Shown here one piece after another: positions 16,955 through 25,513 of a DNA stretch of 64,000 nt; position 1 is the first letter of the stretch; each line of letters begins with the position of its first letter. Location: positions 1,240,001 to 1,304,000 of the forward strand of contig NZ_CP021248.1 in the NCBI RefSeq assembly GCF_017309955.1, read 5' to 3'. The DNA comes from Novosphingobium sp. KA1. Its GTDB lineage: Bacteria; Pseudomonadota; Alphaproteobacteria; Sphingomonadales; Sphingomonadaceae. The position numbers were made by a program, and so were the translations under genes. Under the pieces are notes generated by a model that saw only the letters and a program-made list of their open reading frames with translations, made no database searches and was not told the origin of the DNA.

Positions 16955-18898
16955 ATGGCGGCACCGATCCGCACGTTTGCGCCCCTGCTCGGCCTTGTGG
17001 CCATCCAGCCGATCCTCCCGCAAGCCGCAAGCGCACAGCCCGCCCTCGCGCGCGTTGCCGATGAGCGCAGCCCGGCGGAACGGCTGGATCGCGGCGCGGT
17101 CGCCGTTCCGGCCCAGACCTCCGGCATCCTCGTGGACTGGCGGCTGCTTGCCAGCGATCCGAAAGATGCGCGTTTCCGCGTGCTGCGCGACGGCAAGCCG
17201 GTCCATGTCACCCGCCCCGGCGCGGCGACGGCGTTCGTGGATGTGAAGGGCACACCGCAAAGCACTTATGCGGTGGAACGCATCGGCGATCGTGCCGGTC
17301 CGCAGCCTGCGATGTCGTGGACCAGCGGTTACCTCTCGATCCCGCTGGTTCCGCCCGCCGACGGCGTTACGCCGGCGGGGGAAGCCTATTCCTACACCGC
17401 CAACGATGCCGGCGCAGGCGATCTCGACGGCGACGGGCAGTACGAGATCGTGCTCAAGTGGGATCCCACCAACAGCCACGACAATGCCCACACCGGCTAT
17501 ACCGGCGACGTCTTCCTAGACGCGTACAAGCTTGACGGCACAAGGCTCTGGCGCATCGACCTGGGGCGCAACATCCGCGCGGGCGCCCACTATACGCAGT
17601 TCCTCGTCTTCGATTTCGACGGCGACGGCCGCGCCGAAGTCGCAATGAAAACCGCCGATGGCACACTCGACGGCGCCGGCAAAGTGATCGGCGATCCCGC
17701 GGCGGACTGGCGCAGCAGCGGCGGTGAAGTGCCGCAGCAGGACCGCACCGGCGCCAAGGTCCTCGCCGACGGCACCAAGGTCGCCCCGATGCAGGGACGC
17801 ATCGTCAAGGGGCCGGAGTACCTCACCGTCTTCGAGGGCCTGACCGGCAAGGCGCTCGCCACCGCACCGTATGATCCGCCGCGCTATCCCGGCGGCAATC
17901 CCACACCCGAACAACTCGCCGCCGCATGGGGGGACGGCTACGCCAATCGCTCCGACCGCTATCTCGCCGGGGTCGCCTACCTCGACGGGCGCTTGCCCAG
18001 CATGGTCTTCGGACGCGGCTACTACGCCCGCACCGCCGTCGCCGCGTGGGACTGGCGCGGCGGCAAGCTGACCCGCCGGTGGCTGTTCGACAGTTCCAGC
18101 CCCGGCAACGCCGACTATGCCGGTCGCGGCAACCACCAGCTATCGGTCGCCGATGTCGACGGCGATGGCCGTGACGAGGTGATCTACGGCTCGATGGCGC
18201 TCGACGACGACGGCAAGGGCCTGTGGACCCGGCCGCTGTTCCACGGCGACACCATGCATGTGGGTGACCTTGACCCCGCCCGCCCCGGCCTCGAAAAGTT
18301 CGGCGTCTTCGAGGATATCCGCCGCAACGGCGGAATCGGTTCGGCGCTGCTCGATGCGCGCAGCGGCGACGTGCTGTGGACCACCCCCGCCCGCGAAGAC
18401 ACCGGGCGCGGCCTCTCCGCCGATATCGATCCGCGCCATTACGGCGAGGAGTTCTGGGCCTCCAATTCCGACCGCCTGCTGGACACCCGGGGCCAGCCGA
18501 TCGGCCCGCGTCCGCGCCAGACCAACTTCGCGATCTGGTGGGACGGCGACCTGCTGCGCGAATTGCTGGACGGTACGACGATCTCCAAGTGGGACTGGGA
18601 GCGCGGCGTCGCGACGCCGCTGCTGGCCCCGGAAGGACTCGCCGCGAACAACGGCACCAAGGCGACACCCGCGCTCCAGGCCGACCTTATCGGCGACTGG
18701 CGCGAGGAAGTGATCTGGCGCCGCGCCGACAACCGGGAACTGCGCATCTACACCACGCCCTACCCGACCGCGCATCGTTTCGTCACGCTGATGCAGGACC
18801 CGGTCTACCGGGCGGGCGTGGCCTGGCAGAACACCGCCTACAACCAGCCGCCGCACACCGGCTTCTACCTCGGCGCGCCGCCGCCCGGCGGCAAGTGA
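16955..18898 (+). CDS. Rhamnogalacturonan lyase, polysaccharide lyase family 11
   Basis: About 647 residues with a signal peptide ending near AASAQ, so it acts in the periplasm or outside. The N-terminal domain ends at the segment GYLSIPLVPPADGVTPAGEA. An eight-bladed beta-propeller follows, with repeated calcium-binding D-x-D-G-D-G motifs (AGDLDGDGQYEIVLKW, FDFDGDGRAEVAMKTADG, VADVDGDGRDEVIYGS). This layout is characteristic of YesW/YesX-type PL11 enzymes, which cleave the alpha-1,4 bond between rhamnose and galacturonate in rhamnogalacturonan I by beta-elimination. ATG 16955 is chosen because GGAGG directly abuts the earlier ATG 16946. The gene opens the pectin locus and converges on the LacI gene. 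Confidence 0.9.
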   Translation: MAAPIRTFAPLLGLVAIQPILPQAASAQPALARVADERSPAERLDRGAVAVPAQTSGILVDWRLLASDPKDARFRVLRDGKPVHVTRPGAATAFVDVKGTPQSTYAVERIGDRAGPQPAMSWTSGYLSIPLVPPADGVTPAGEAYSYTANDAGAGDLDGDGQYEIVLKWDPTNSHDNAHTGYTGDVFLDAYKLDGTRLWRIDLGRNIRAGAHYTQFLVFDFDGDGRAEVAMKTADGTLDGAGKVIGDPAADWRSSGGEVPQQDRTGAKVLADGTKVAPMQGRIVKGPEYLTVFEGLTGKALATAPYDPPRYPGGNPTPEQLAAAWGDGYANRSDRYLAGVAYLDGRLPSMVFGRGYYARTAVAAWDWRGGKLTRRWLFDSSSPGNADYAGRGNHQLSVADVDGDGRDEVIYGSMALDDDGKGLWTRPLFHGDTMHVGDLDPARPGLEKFGVFEDIRRNGGIGSALLDARSGDVLWTTPAREDTGRGLSADIDPRHYGEEFWASNSDRLLDTRGQPIGPRPRQTNFAIWWDGDLLRELLDGTTISKWDWERGVATPLLAPEGLAANNGTKATPALQADLIGDWREEVIWRRADNRELRIYTTPYPTAHRFVTLMQDPVYRAGVAWQNTAYNQPPHTGFYLGAPPPGGK

Positions 18899-18986
18899 GC
18901 CTGACCGCCGCAGCAATGGCTACGCCCGGATCATCGGGCTGGCGCCGCTCTCACAGCGCCCTTTCGGACATTTTCCGAACAGACGC

Positions 18987-20042
18987 TCAGCGGGGAAACA
19001 ACGGGCCGGTGCTTCCCCGCAGCACCAGTTCATGCGCGAGCCTGAACTGGAAGTCCGCCCCGGCCGCCCTTCCCTCGCGGCGGAAACGGGGGTCGGCCAG
19101 GATGTCCACCGCCGCCTTGGCCATCTCCGCCTTGGGTTGCCGCACGGTCGTGATCTGCGGCCAGGCGGTGCGCGACGAGGGGGCATCGTCGAACCCGCAG
19201 ACCGAGAGGCGCTCGGGCACCGGAATCCCGCATTTCATCGCCGCAATCAGGACTCCAAGCGCCATGTCGTCGTTCGAGGCAAAGATCGCGCTCGGCGGCT
19301 CGGGCAGGGTCACCAGGCTTTCGCCAAGCTCCATCCCCGCGCGCGAGGTGAAATCGCCGCGCACGACCAGCCGCTCGTCGACCGCGCCCCCCGCTCCGGC
19401 CCCCGCCCCGACCCCCGCCCCGGCCATCGCCGCCCGGAACCCCTCCTCGCGCCGGACCGAGGCACTGTGCGTCACCGGCCCCTGGATAAACGCGATGGCG
19501 CGGTGCCCCAGGCCCAGCAGGTGCTCCGTCATCTCCCGCGCCGCGAGGCGGTCGTCCATGCGCACCGTTCCCACCCCGGGCGGCGCCGCGCTCGGCGCCA
19601 CCAGCACGGTCGGCACGGCTGCCTCGGCAAAGATCGCCATCAATTCGGGATCGTCGCAGATCGGCGGCGCCACGATCGCGCCGTCCAGCCGCAGCGCCGC
19701 GATGCCGGCCCGCACTTCGTCGGCCCATCCCCGGACCGACAGGTCGACCGGTTCCACCACCAGGTGATAGCTGCGCGAACGGCAGCCGATCAGCGCCCCG
19801 TGCTGGATGTCCGCCGCATACCCCGACACCGGATCGTCGATGAACAGCCCGAGCAGATAGGACCGCGAACTCGACAGGCTGCGGGCAAAGGCGTTGGGGC
19901 GATAGTCCAGCTCGGCAACCACCCGCTGCACCGCCTCGCGCAGTTCCGCGCGCACGTGCGCCTCGCCATTGATGACACGCGACACCGTCTTGGGCGAGAC
20001 ACCGGCGCGGGCCGCGACATCCTTGATCGTGACAACACTCAT
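18987..20042 (-). CDS. LacI-family transcriptional repressor
   Basis: A 351-residue LacI-type regulator starting at ATG 20042 (TIKDVAARAGVSPKTVSRVI, then NGEAHVR), followed by a periplasmic-binding-like effector domain. It overlaps the upstream carrier gene by four bases (ATGA), so the two are translationally coupled. The paired operator at 21380-21417, ahead of both this operon and the divergent receptor operon, is its obvious target; repression relieved by a pectin-derived sugar is the expected logic. The effector domain carries an odd Gly/Ala run (MAGAGVGAGAGAGGA, about residues 224-238), encoded by a near-repetitive stretch that could slip. Confidence 0.92.
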   Translation of the reverse strand: MSVVTIKDVAARAGVSPKTVSRVINGEAHVRAELREAVQRVVAELDYRPNAFARSLSSSRSYLLGLFIDDPVSGYAADIQHGALIGCRSRSYHLVVEPVDLSVRGWADEVRAGIAALRLDGAIVAPPICDDPELMAIFAEAAVPTVLVAPSAAPPGVGTVRMDDRLAAREMTEHLLGLGHRAIAFIQGPVTHSASVRREEGFRAAMAGAGVGAGAGAGGAVDERLVVRGDFTSRAGMELGESLVTLPEPPSAIFASNDDMALGVLIAAMKCGIPVPERLSVCGFDDAPSSRTAWPQITTVRQPKAEMAKAAVDILADPRFRREGRAAGADFQFRLAHELVLRGSTGPLFPR

Positions 20043-21304
20043 GCCGACATCTTTCCTGGCCGCAGACACATCGCCGCAAACAGCGCGACCCCGGCATAGC
20101 AGAGCGCGGGCAGCAGCAAGGCCGGCAGGAGGCCGATGGCATCCGCCGCCGCCCCGGTCAACAACGGCACGATCGCGCCGCCCACCACGGCCATGCACAG
20201 CCACATCGACGCGAGCGGCGCGTCGGCCGCATCGGCGGGCATCGCCAGGGCGTAGATCGTGGGATACATGATCGCGTTGCACAGGCCGATGGCGATGAGC
20301 GCCGCAGCCCCCGCCGCGCCGGGAAGTCCAGCCGCCGCCGCTGCCAGAACGCCCGCCGCCACCGCCGCAACGAGCAGCAGCCGCGCCTCGGCGATCCGTG
20401 TCATCAGCCAGGCTCCGGCAAAACGCCCGGCCATGGCCCCCGCCCAGTAGAAGCTGACCAGCCGCCCGGCGCTCACCGGCGACAGGCCCAGTCGTTCGGG
20501 CAGCATCAGCACGTTAGTCATCAGTGTGCCGACCGTCACTTCCGCGCCGACGTAGACAAAGATGGCAAAGATGCCCCAGCACAGCCGGCGGTCCCGCAGC
20601 ACCGCAAGGATCCGCCGGAGGCGGTTATCGGCCCGCGTCCCGCCCCCAGCGTCCTCCCGCGCCAGCAAGCGGCGATGACGCAGGTAGACTACCGCGAGAA
20701 CCGCCAGAACCGCGCCGGTCGCCACGAACGGCAAGGCCGCGGCCGTGTCCCGCCCCTCTCCCCGGTGAACGTCGGCGAGCAGGAACGGCGCGCTCACCAG
20801 CGGGCCGAGCACCGTTCCCAGCGAATTGAAACCTTGCAGCAGATTGAGCCGGAACGCGGAGCGGCGCGACGGCCCGATCACGGTGACGACGGTATTCGAC
20901 GCGATCTGCAACACCGTCTGCCCCGAGGACAGCAGCAACAGGGCGCCGAGAATGAGCGCGAAGTCCCGCAGGCCCTGCGCCGCCGCCAAGGCCAGGCAGC
21001 CCGCCGCCATCACCGCCAGCCCCGAGGCGATCGCCCGCATGTAGCCGATTCGCACGACGGCGAGCGCGGCGGGCAGCGCAAAGAGCAGGTAGCTGGCATG
21101 AAACGCGAACTGGACCAGCAGCACCTTGCCGTAGTCCAGCGCCAGAACCGACTTGAGCTGCGGCACCAGCAGGCTGACCGAAGCGCTCAGGAAACCGCCG
21201 ATGAAAAACACCCCGACCGAGAGCGCCAGCAGCCGCCGGACCACGGATTCGGCGGTGTCCGAAGCCGTCGCCGGGATCGTGCTGGAAGAGGCGGCACAAG
21301 ACAT
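20039..21304 (-). CDS. Sugar MFS transporter, FucP/GluP type
   Basis: A 421-residue inner-membrane protein with about twelve hydrophobic segments. The start of the transport domain (FFIGGFLSASVSLLVPQLKS), the pair LVQFAFHASYLLFALPAALA, and SRRSAFRLNLLQGFNSLGTV match proton-coupled fucose/glucose/galactose permeases. In sphingomonad and Xanthomonas-type receptor loci such carriers bring the released sugar across the inner membrane. Here the likely cargo is a monosaccharide from rhamnogalacturonan or its arabinan or galactan side chains; the exact sugar is not readable. It shares an operon with the LacI repressor and a control region with the divergent TonB receptor. Confidence 0.85.
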   Translation of the reverse strand: MSCAASSSTIPATASDTAESVVRRLLALSVGVFFIGGFLSASVSLLVPQLKSVLALDYGKVLLVQFAFHASYLLFALPAALAVVRIGYMRAIASGLAVMAAGCLALAAAQGLRDFALILGALLLLSSGQTVLQIASNTVVTVIGPSRRSAFRLNLLQGFNSLGTVLGPLVSAPFLLADVHRGEGRDTAAALPFVATGAVLAVLAVVYLRHRRLLAREDAGGGTRADNRLRRILAVLRDRRLCWGIFAIFVYVGAEVTVGTLMTNVLMLPERLGLSPVSAGRLVSFYWAGAMAGRFAGAWLMTRIAEARLLLVAAVAAGVLAAAAAGLPGAAGAAALIAIGLCNAIMYPTIYALAMPADAADAPLASMWLCMAVVGGAIVPLLTGAAADAIGLLPALLLPALCYAGVALFAAMCLRPGKMSA

Positions 21305-21379
21305 CGTGCAGACCTATGGCACCGCTCCAGAGATGGCAAATCGCAAGATCGACAAAATCGACACGGCGAGCCGCCAAAC

Positions 21380-21417
21380 TGACAACGATGTCAGAATGAC
21401 GGTTGACATCGTTGTCA
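21380..21417. promoter_or_regulatory. Paired LacI-type operator between sugar carrier and TonB receptor
   Basis: TGACAACGATGTCA at 21380-21393 and TGACATCGTTGTCA at 21404-21417 are exact reverse complements, each also a TGACA-N4-TGTCA palindrome with a CG centre as in LacI-family operators. Their centres are 24 bases apart. The right copy overlaps a TTGACA -35 candidate (21403-21408) for the receptor gene. Binding of the adjacent LacI protein is inferred. Confidence 0.75.
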
Positions 21418-21467
21418 GGATCGGGTCATTGCAGCCTCACAAAGTAGAAACACATTGGGAGGATTTC

Positions 21468-23933
21468 ATGACGAGGCACGATCTCGTCGCGGGCACGGCG
21501 CTCGCGGCTTGTCTTTTTTCCGTATCCGCAGCGCACGCCCAAGAGGCAGCTGTACCGCAGGCAGCCGTACCGCCGGTAGCCGCGCCGGTGACCGTTTCCG
21601 ACGGCGACATCATCGTCACCGCCACGCGCCGCGAAACCACCCTGCAGTCCACGCCGATCGCCATCTCGGCCTTCAGCCAGGACACCCTGACCAAGAACGG
21701 CGTGAAGGACGTGACCGACCTTGCGCGTTTCGTGCCCTCGCTCCAGTTCAACCAGCAGGGTGACCAGTCCGCCGTGCTGCTGACGCTGCGCGGCATCGGC
21801 AACGACAGCGCCTATACCGAAGTGGCCGACCCGGAAGTCGCCATCTATGTCGACGGCATCTACTCCCCGCGTTCGCAGGGCGCCTCGGTGCTGATGTACG
21901 ACATGGAACGCGTCGAAGTGCTGCGAGGGCCGCAGGGCACGCTGTTCGGCCGCAACGCCACCGTCGGCGCGCTCAGCCTGATCTCGGCCAAGCCCAGACT
22001 CGGCGTATTCGAGGGCAATGTCGAAGTCACCGCGGGCAATTACGACCGGTTCGGCGTGCGCGGCGCGATCAACATCCCGGTCACCGACACGCTGGCCTTC
22101 CGCGTTGCCTTCGTCAGCGACCGGCATGACGGTTATGCCGACTATCAGCCCGCGCCCGATGTCGCCGGCATCAACAAGTCCGCCTTTGTCACCTCGGGCA
22201 AGAAGTACTACGCCGCCGACCAGCGCTCGGGCCGCGTCTCGATGCTCTGGCAGCCGGGCGAGCGCTTTTCCTGGAACCTCTCCGGCGAAGCCTTCTGGGA
22301 CGACGGCGCTCCGGTGATCGGCCTGCTCCAGACCCCGCGCGCGGGCACCAGACGCTGGTCGACGCTCAGCGATACCGCGCCCGATACCGACCGTTACTCG
22401 GTGGCGGTCCGCAGTACCATGAACTATGACGTCACCGACGGCATCCAGCTCAGCTACATCGCCGGCTGGTCCCGCATCGGCGGCAGCACCCGCACCGATG
22501 CCGACGCCGGCGCGCTCCCGCCAACCGGGGAAGTGGACGCCAGCGGCAACGACCTGCCGCTCGGCGCCTTCAACGAGAACGCCACGGTCTGGTCGCGCTA
22601 CGACTTCCAGAGCCACGAGCTCCAGCTCAAGTCCTCGGGCGACAATGCCATCGACTGGATCCTGGGCGCCTACTACAGCCACGAAAAGAACAAGATCCGC
22701 TTCGATATCGACCAGCGCAACGGCTACCGCGACGGCACCTTCAGCTGGGCGGGCAGCTTCATCCAGGCCGATCGCCAGATCGACAGCCGCGCCGCCTTCG
22801 GCCAGGCCGTGTGGCATGCCGCCGACTGGCTGCGCGTGACCGGCGGCCTGCGCTACACTTCGGACAAGAAGAAGGACGTCGGCGGCCGCAACGTCATGTT
22901 CGACCATTGCCCCGACACCCTGCCCGCCGACGCCTGCCAGGGCGGCATCTTCGGCGCCTATCCGGGTGCGACGGCCGCCGAACTGGTCGACCTGCTGCCC
23001 GGCTACGCGATCTCCAGCAACGATGTGAAAGGCAAGTGGGACAAGCTGACCTACCTTGCCCGCGTCGATGCCGACATCGCCGCCGACACGCTGGGTTACG
23101 CCAGCATCTCGACCGGCTTCAAGTCGGGCAACATCCAGGACAATGCGGGCCTCACCGATCCGGAAACCCTGACCAACTACGAAGTCGGCCTCAAGACCCG
23201 CATGTTCGACCGCCGCCTGACGCTGAACCTGGCCGCCTACTATTCCGACTTCAAGGGATACCAGGTGAACCAGGCGGTCACTTTCCGCGACGATGAAGGC
23301 AACGTCATCCGCAGCCAGATGATCACCCAGAACGCCAAGGGCGCGAAGGCTTACGGCCTGGAAGCGGAAATGAGCGCGGCGCTGACCGGCAACGACCGCC
23401 TGAACCTTTCCGCCACCCTGCAGAAGACCCGGCTGGAGGATCTCGAAAGCGTCGACGGCCGCCTCTACGACGGCAGCAAGCAGTCCTCGATCGTGCAGCT
23501 GAGGGGCAACGAACTGGCCCATGCCCCGCGCTTCTCGGCAACGGCAAGCTACGAGCATGACTTCGTGCTGGCGAGCGGCGCCCGGATCACCCCGCGCGTC
23601 ACCACCCACTACGAGACACGCAGCTGGCTGAGCTACTTCAACGGCGATGCCAATCCCTTCGTGAATGCCAACGATCCGGACGACAACATGCCCGATCGCG
23701 GCACCAACGGCACCTCGTGGGACAAGCAGAAGGCCTACTTCCGCTCCGACGCCTCGATCCGCTTCACCACGGCGGACGACAAGTACACGGTCGAGGCCTT
23801 TGTCCAGAACATCGAGAACGGGCACATCCGCACCGGTGCCGGCGCCTTTGGCGCGCCGCGCTACGATCCGGTGTTCCTCTCGAACCTGCAGCCGCCGCGG
23901 ACCTGGGGCCTGCGCGCCCGCGCCAGCTTCTGA
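21468..23933 (+). CDS. TonB-dependent receptor
   Basis: An 821-residue outer-membrane receptor starting at ATG 21468, with GGGAGGA just upstream; the longer open frame upstream is not coding. A signal peptide ends at about AAHAQ. The plug has a TonB-box-like DGDIIVTATRRET and the motif MERVEVLRGPQGTLFGRNAT, followed by a beta-barrel closing with LRARASF. It imports a ligand at the expense of TonB energy. It leads an operon with the halogenase-like protein and the GH3 enzyme, and the LacI-type operator pair lies just upstream, so an oligosaccharide from rhamnogalacturonan or its side chains is the likely ligand. Confidence 0.93.
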   Translation: MTRHDLVAGTALAACLFSVSAAHAQEAAVPQAAVPPVAAPVTVSDGDIIVTATRRETTLQSTPIAISAFSQDTLTKNGVKDVTDLARFVPSLQFNQQGDQSAVLLTLRGIGNDSAYTEVADPEVAIYVDGIYSPRSQGASVLMYDMERVEVLRGPQGTLFGRNATVGALSLISAKPRLGVFEGNVEVTAGNYDRFGVRGAINIPVTDTLAFRVAFVSDRHDGYADYQPAPDVAGINKSAFVTSGKKYYAADQRSGRVSMLWQPGERFSWNLSGEAFWDDGAPVIGLLQTPRAGTRRWSTLSDTAPDTDRYSVAVRSTMNYDVTDGIQLSYIAGWSRIGGSTRTDADAGALPPTGEVDASGNDLPLGAFNENATVWSRYDFQSHELQLKSSGDNAIDWILGAYYSHEKNKIRFDIDQRNGYRDGTFSWAGSFIQADRQIDSRAAFGQAVWHAADWLRVTGGLRYTSDKKKDVGGRNVMFDHCPDTLPADACQGGIFGAYPGATAAELVDLLPGYAISSNDVKGKWDKLTYLARVDADIAADTLGYASISTGFKSGNIQDNAGLTDPETLTNYEVGLKTRMFDRRLTLNLAAYYSDFKGYQVNQAVTFRDDEGNVIRSQMITQNAKGAKAYGLEAEMSAALTGNDRLNLSATLQKTRLEDLESVDGRLYDGSKQSSIVQLRGNELAHAPRFSATASYEHDFVLASGARITPRVTTHYETRSWLSYFNGDANPFVNANDPDDNMPDRGTNGTSWDKQKAYFRSDASIRFTTADDKYTVEAFVQNIENGHIRTGAGAFGAPRYDPVFLSNLQPPRTWGLRARASF

Positions 23934-23956
23934 CCGGCCACTGAAAGGACAGGACC

Positions 23957-25513
23957 ATGACGAGCGACGATCCCTCTTCCGGTCGCATCGTCATCCTGGG
24001 CGGCGGCACGGCCGGATGGCTGGCCGCCGCCTACCTTGCCCGCACGCTGGGGATGCGCGACGTCGTGCTGGTGGAATCCAGCCGGATCGGCATCATCGGC
24101 GTGGGCGAGGGCACGTTTCCCACCATCCGCACCACGCTGGCGGGCCTTGGCATCGGCGAGGCGGAATTCCTCACCCGCGCCGATGCCACGTTCAAGCAGG
24201 GCGTGCTGTTCGAAGGCTGGGCCACGGGTGCCGACAGCTATTTCCACCCCTTCAACATGCCGGTGGGCGGCGAGGACGAGGCGCTGCTGCCGCACTGGAT
24301 CGCCGCCGCCGAGGACCCCGCCCGCCCGTCATGGGCCGATGCGGTGACCGTGCAGGAACGGCTGATCCGCGCGGGCCGTGCGCCCAAGCGGCCCGGCGAT
24401 CCCGATTTCTCGGGGCCGATGAACTACGCCTACCACTTCGACGCGGCCCGCTTTGCCGACTATCTGCGCGACATTTCCATCGCCGCCGGCGTCACCCGGA
24501 TCGAGGGCACGGTGGCAAGCGCCGAACGCGCGCCCGATGGCGACATCGCGGCGCTGATGCTGACGGACGGCCGCCGCGTCGCAGGCGGGTTCTTCCTCGA
24601 TTGCTCCGGCTTTTCCGCCCTGCTCATCGGCAGGACGCTCGGCGCCGGGTTCACCTCCTGCGCGGACTACCTGTTCAACGACCGGGCACTGGCCCTGCAA
24701 CTGCCCTACGATTGCCCGGACGCCCCCGTGCGCCCCTATACGCTGGCGACCGCGCATGACGCGGGCTGGACCTGGGACATCGGCCTCAGCGAGCGGCGCG
24801 GCATCGGCTATGTCTATTCCAGCCGCCACTGCTCGGACGAGGAAGCGGAGGCGACCTTGCGCCGCTACCTCGGCCCCCAGGGCGCCGCCCTCGCCCCGCG
24901 CCCGCTTCGTTTCGAGACCGGCTACCGCGAAACCCAGTGGATCGGCAACTGCGTGGCGCTGGGCCTGTCCGCCGGGTTCTTCGAGCCGCTGGAATCGACC
25001 GGCATCATGCTGATCGAGGCGGCGCTGAAGATGATCGGCGACTTCCTCGTTCCCGCCGACCGGACCGCCCGGGAGGCCGCCGCCCGCAGCTTCAACCGGC
25101 TCATGGCGGCGCGGTTCGAGCGCATCGTCACCTTCCTCAAGCTGCACTACTGCATCACCCGCCGCACCGACACCGCCTACTGGCGCGACAATGCCGATCC
25201 CGCCTCGATCCCAGAGAACCTGCGGGACATGCTCTTGCAGTGGCGCCGCCGTCCACCTTCCCGGTTCGATTTTGTCGTCGACCTCGAGACCTTCCTGCCG
25301 CCAAGCTACCACTACATCCTCTACGGCATGGGTTTCGAGACCCGGCTTGCGGCGGGCGAGCGCCATTATCCCGGTGACCGAGAAGCCCGCGAGGCCTTTG
25401 CCCGCGTCCGCGCCGCGCAGACCGGCGCGCTTGGCGCCCTGCCCGACCACCGCAGCCTGCTGAACCACTATCACGCCCGCACGGGCACCGCTCCAGCCAA
25501 GGTTTCCCGATGA
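23957..25513 (+). CDS. Tryptophan-halogenase-family flavoprotein (PF04820-like)
   Basis: A 518-residue FAD protein. The dinucleotide-binding motif GGGTAGW lies at 15-21. Lys80 (ATFKQGV) aligns with the catalytic lysine of PrnA (K79), and Glu346 in FFEPLESTGI matches the conserved glutamate (E346). The signature WxWxIP is present as WTWDIG (271-276), with Gly for Pro. The key residues suggest catalysis remains possible. Genes of this family recur beside TonB receptors in glycan loci of alpha- and gammaproteobacteria, but their role there is unsettled; halogenation of a plant phenolic or indole, or a non-halogenating oxidation, are options. Its stop overlaps the GH3 start (ATGA). No flavin reductase is nearby. 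Confidence 0.88.
   Translation: MTSDDPSSGRIVILGGGTAGWLAAAYLARTLGMRDVVLVESSRIGIIGVGEGTFPTIRTTLAGLGIGEAEFLTRADATFKQGVLFEGWATGADSYFHPFNMPVGGEDEALLPHWIAAAEDPARPSWADAVTVQERLIRAGRAPKRPGDPDFSGPMNYAYHFDAARFADYLRDISIAAGVTRIEGTVASAERAPDGDIAALMLTDGRRVAGGFFLDCSGFSALLIGRTLGAGFTSCADYLFNDRALALQLPYDCPDAPVRPYTLATAHDAGWTWDIGLSERRGIGYVYSSRHCSDEEAEATLRRYLGPQGAALAPRPLRFETGYRETQWIGNCVALGLSAGFFEPLESTGIMLIEAALKMIGDFLVPADRTAREAAARSFNRLMAARFERIVTFLKLHYCITRRTDTAYWRDNADPASIPENLRDMLLQWRRRPPSRFDFVVDLETFLPPSYHYILYGMGFETRLAAGERHYPGDREAREAFARVRAAQTGALGALPDHRSLLNHYHARTGTAPAKVSR

Noticed and set aside
21426-23825. 799-codon minus-strand frame opposite the first TonB receptor
   Set aside because: It mirrors the receptor gene exactly and has no family motifs; a result of codon bias in high-GC DNA.
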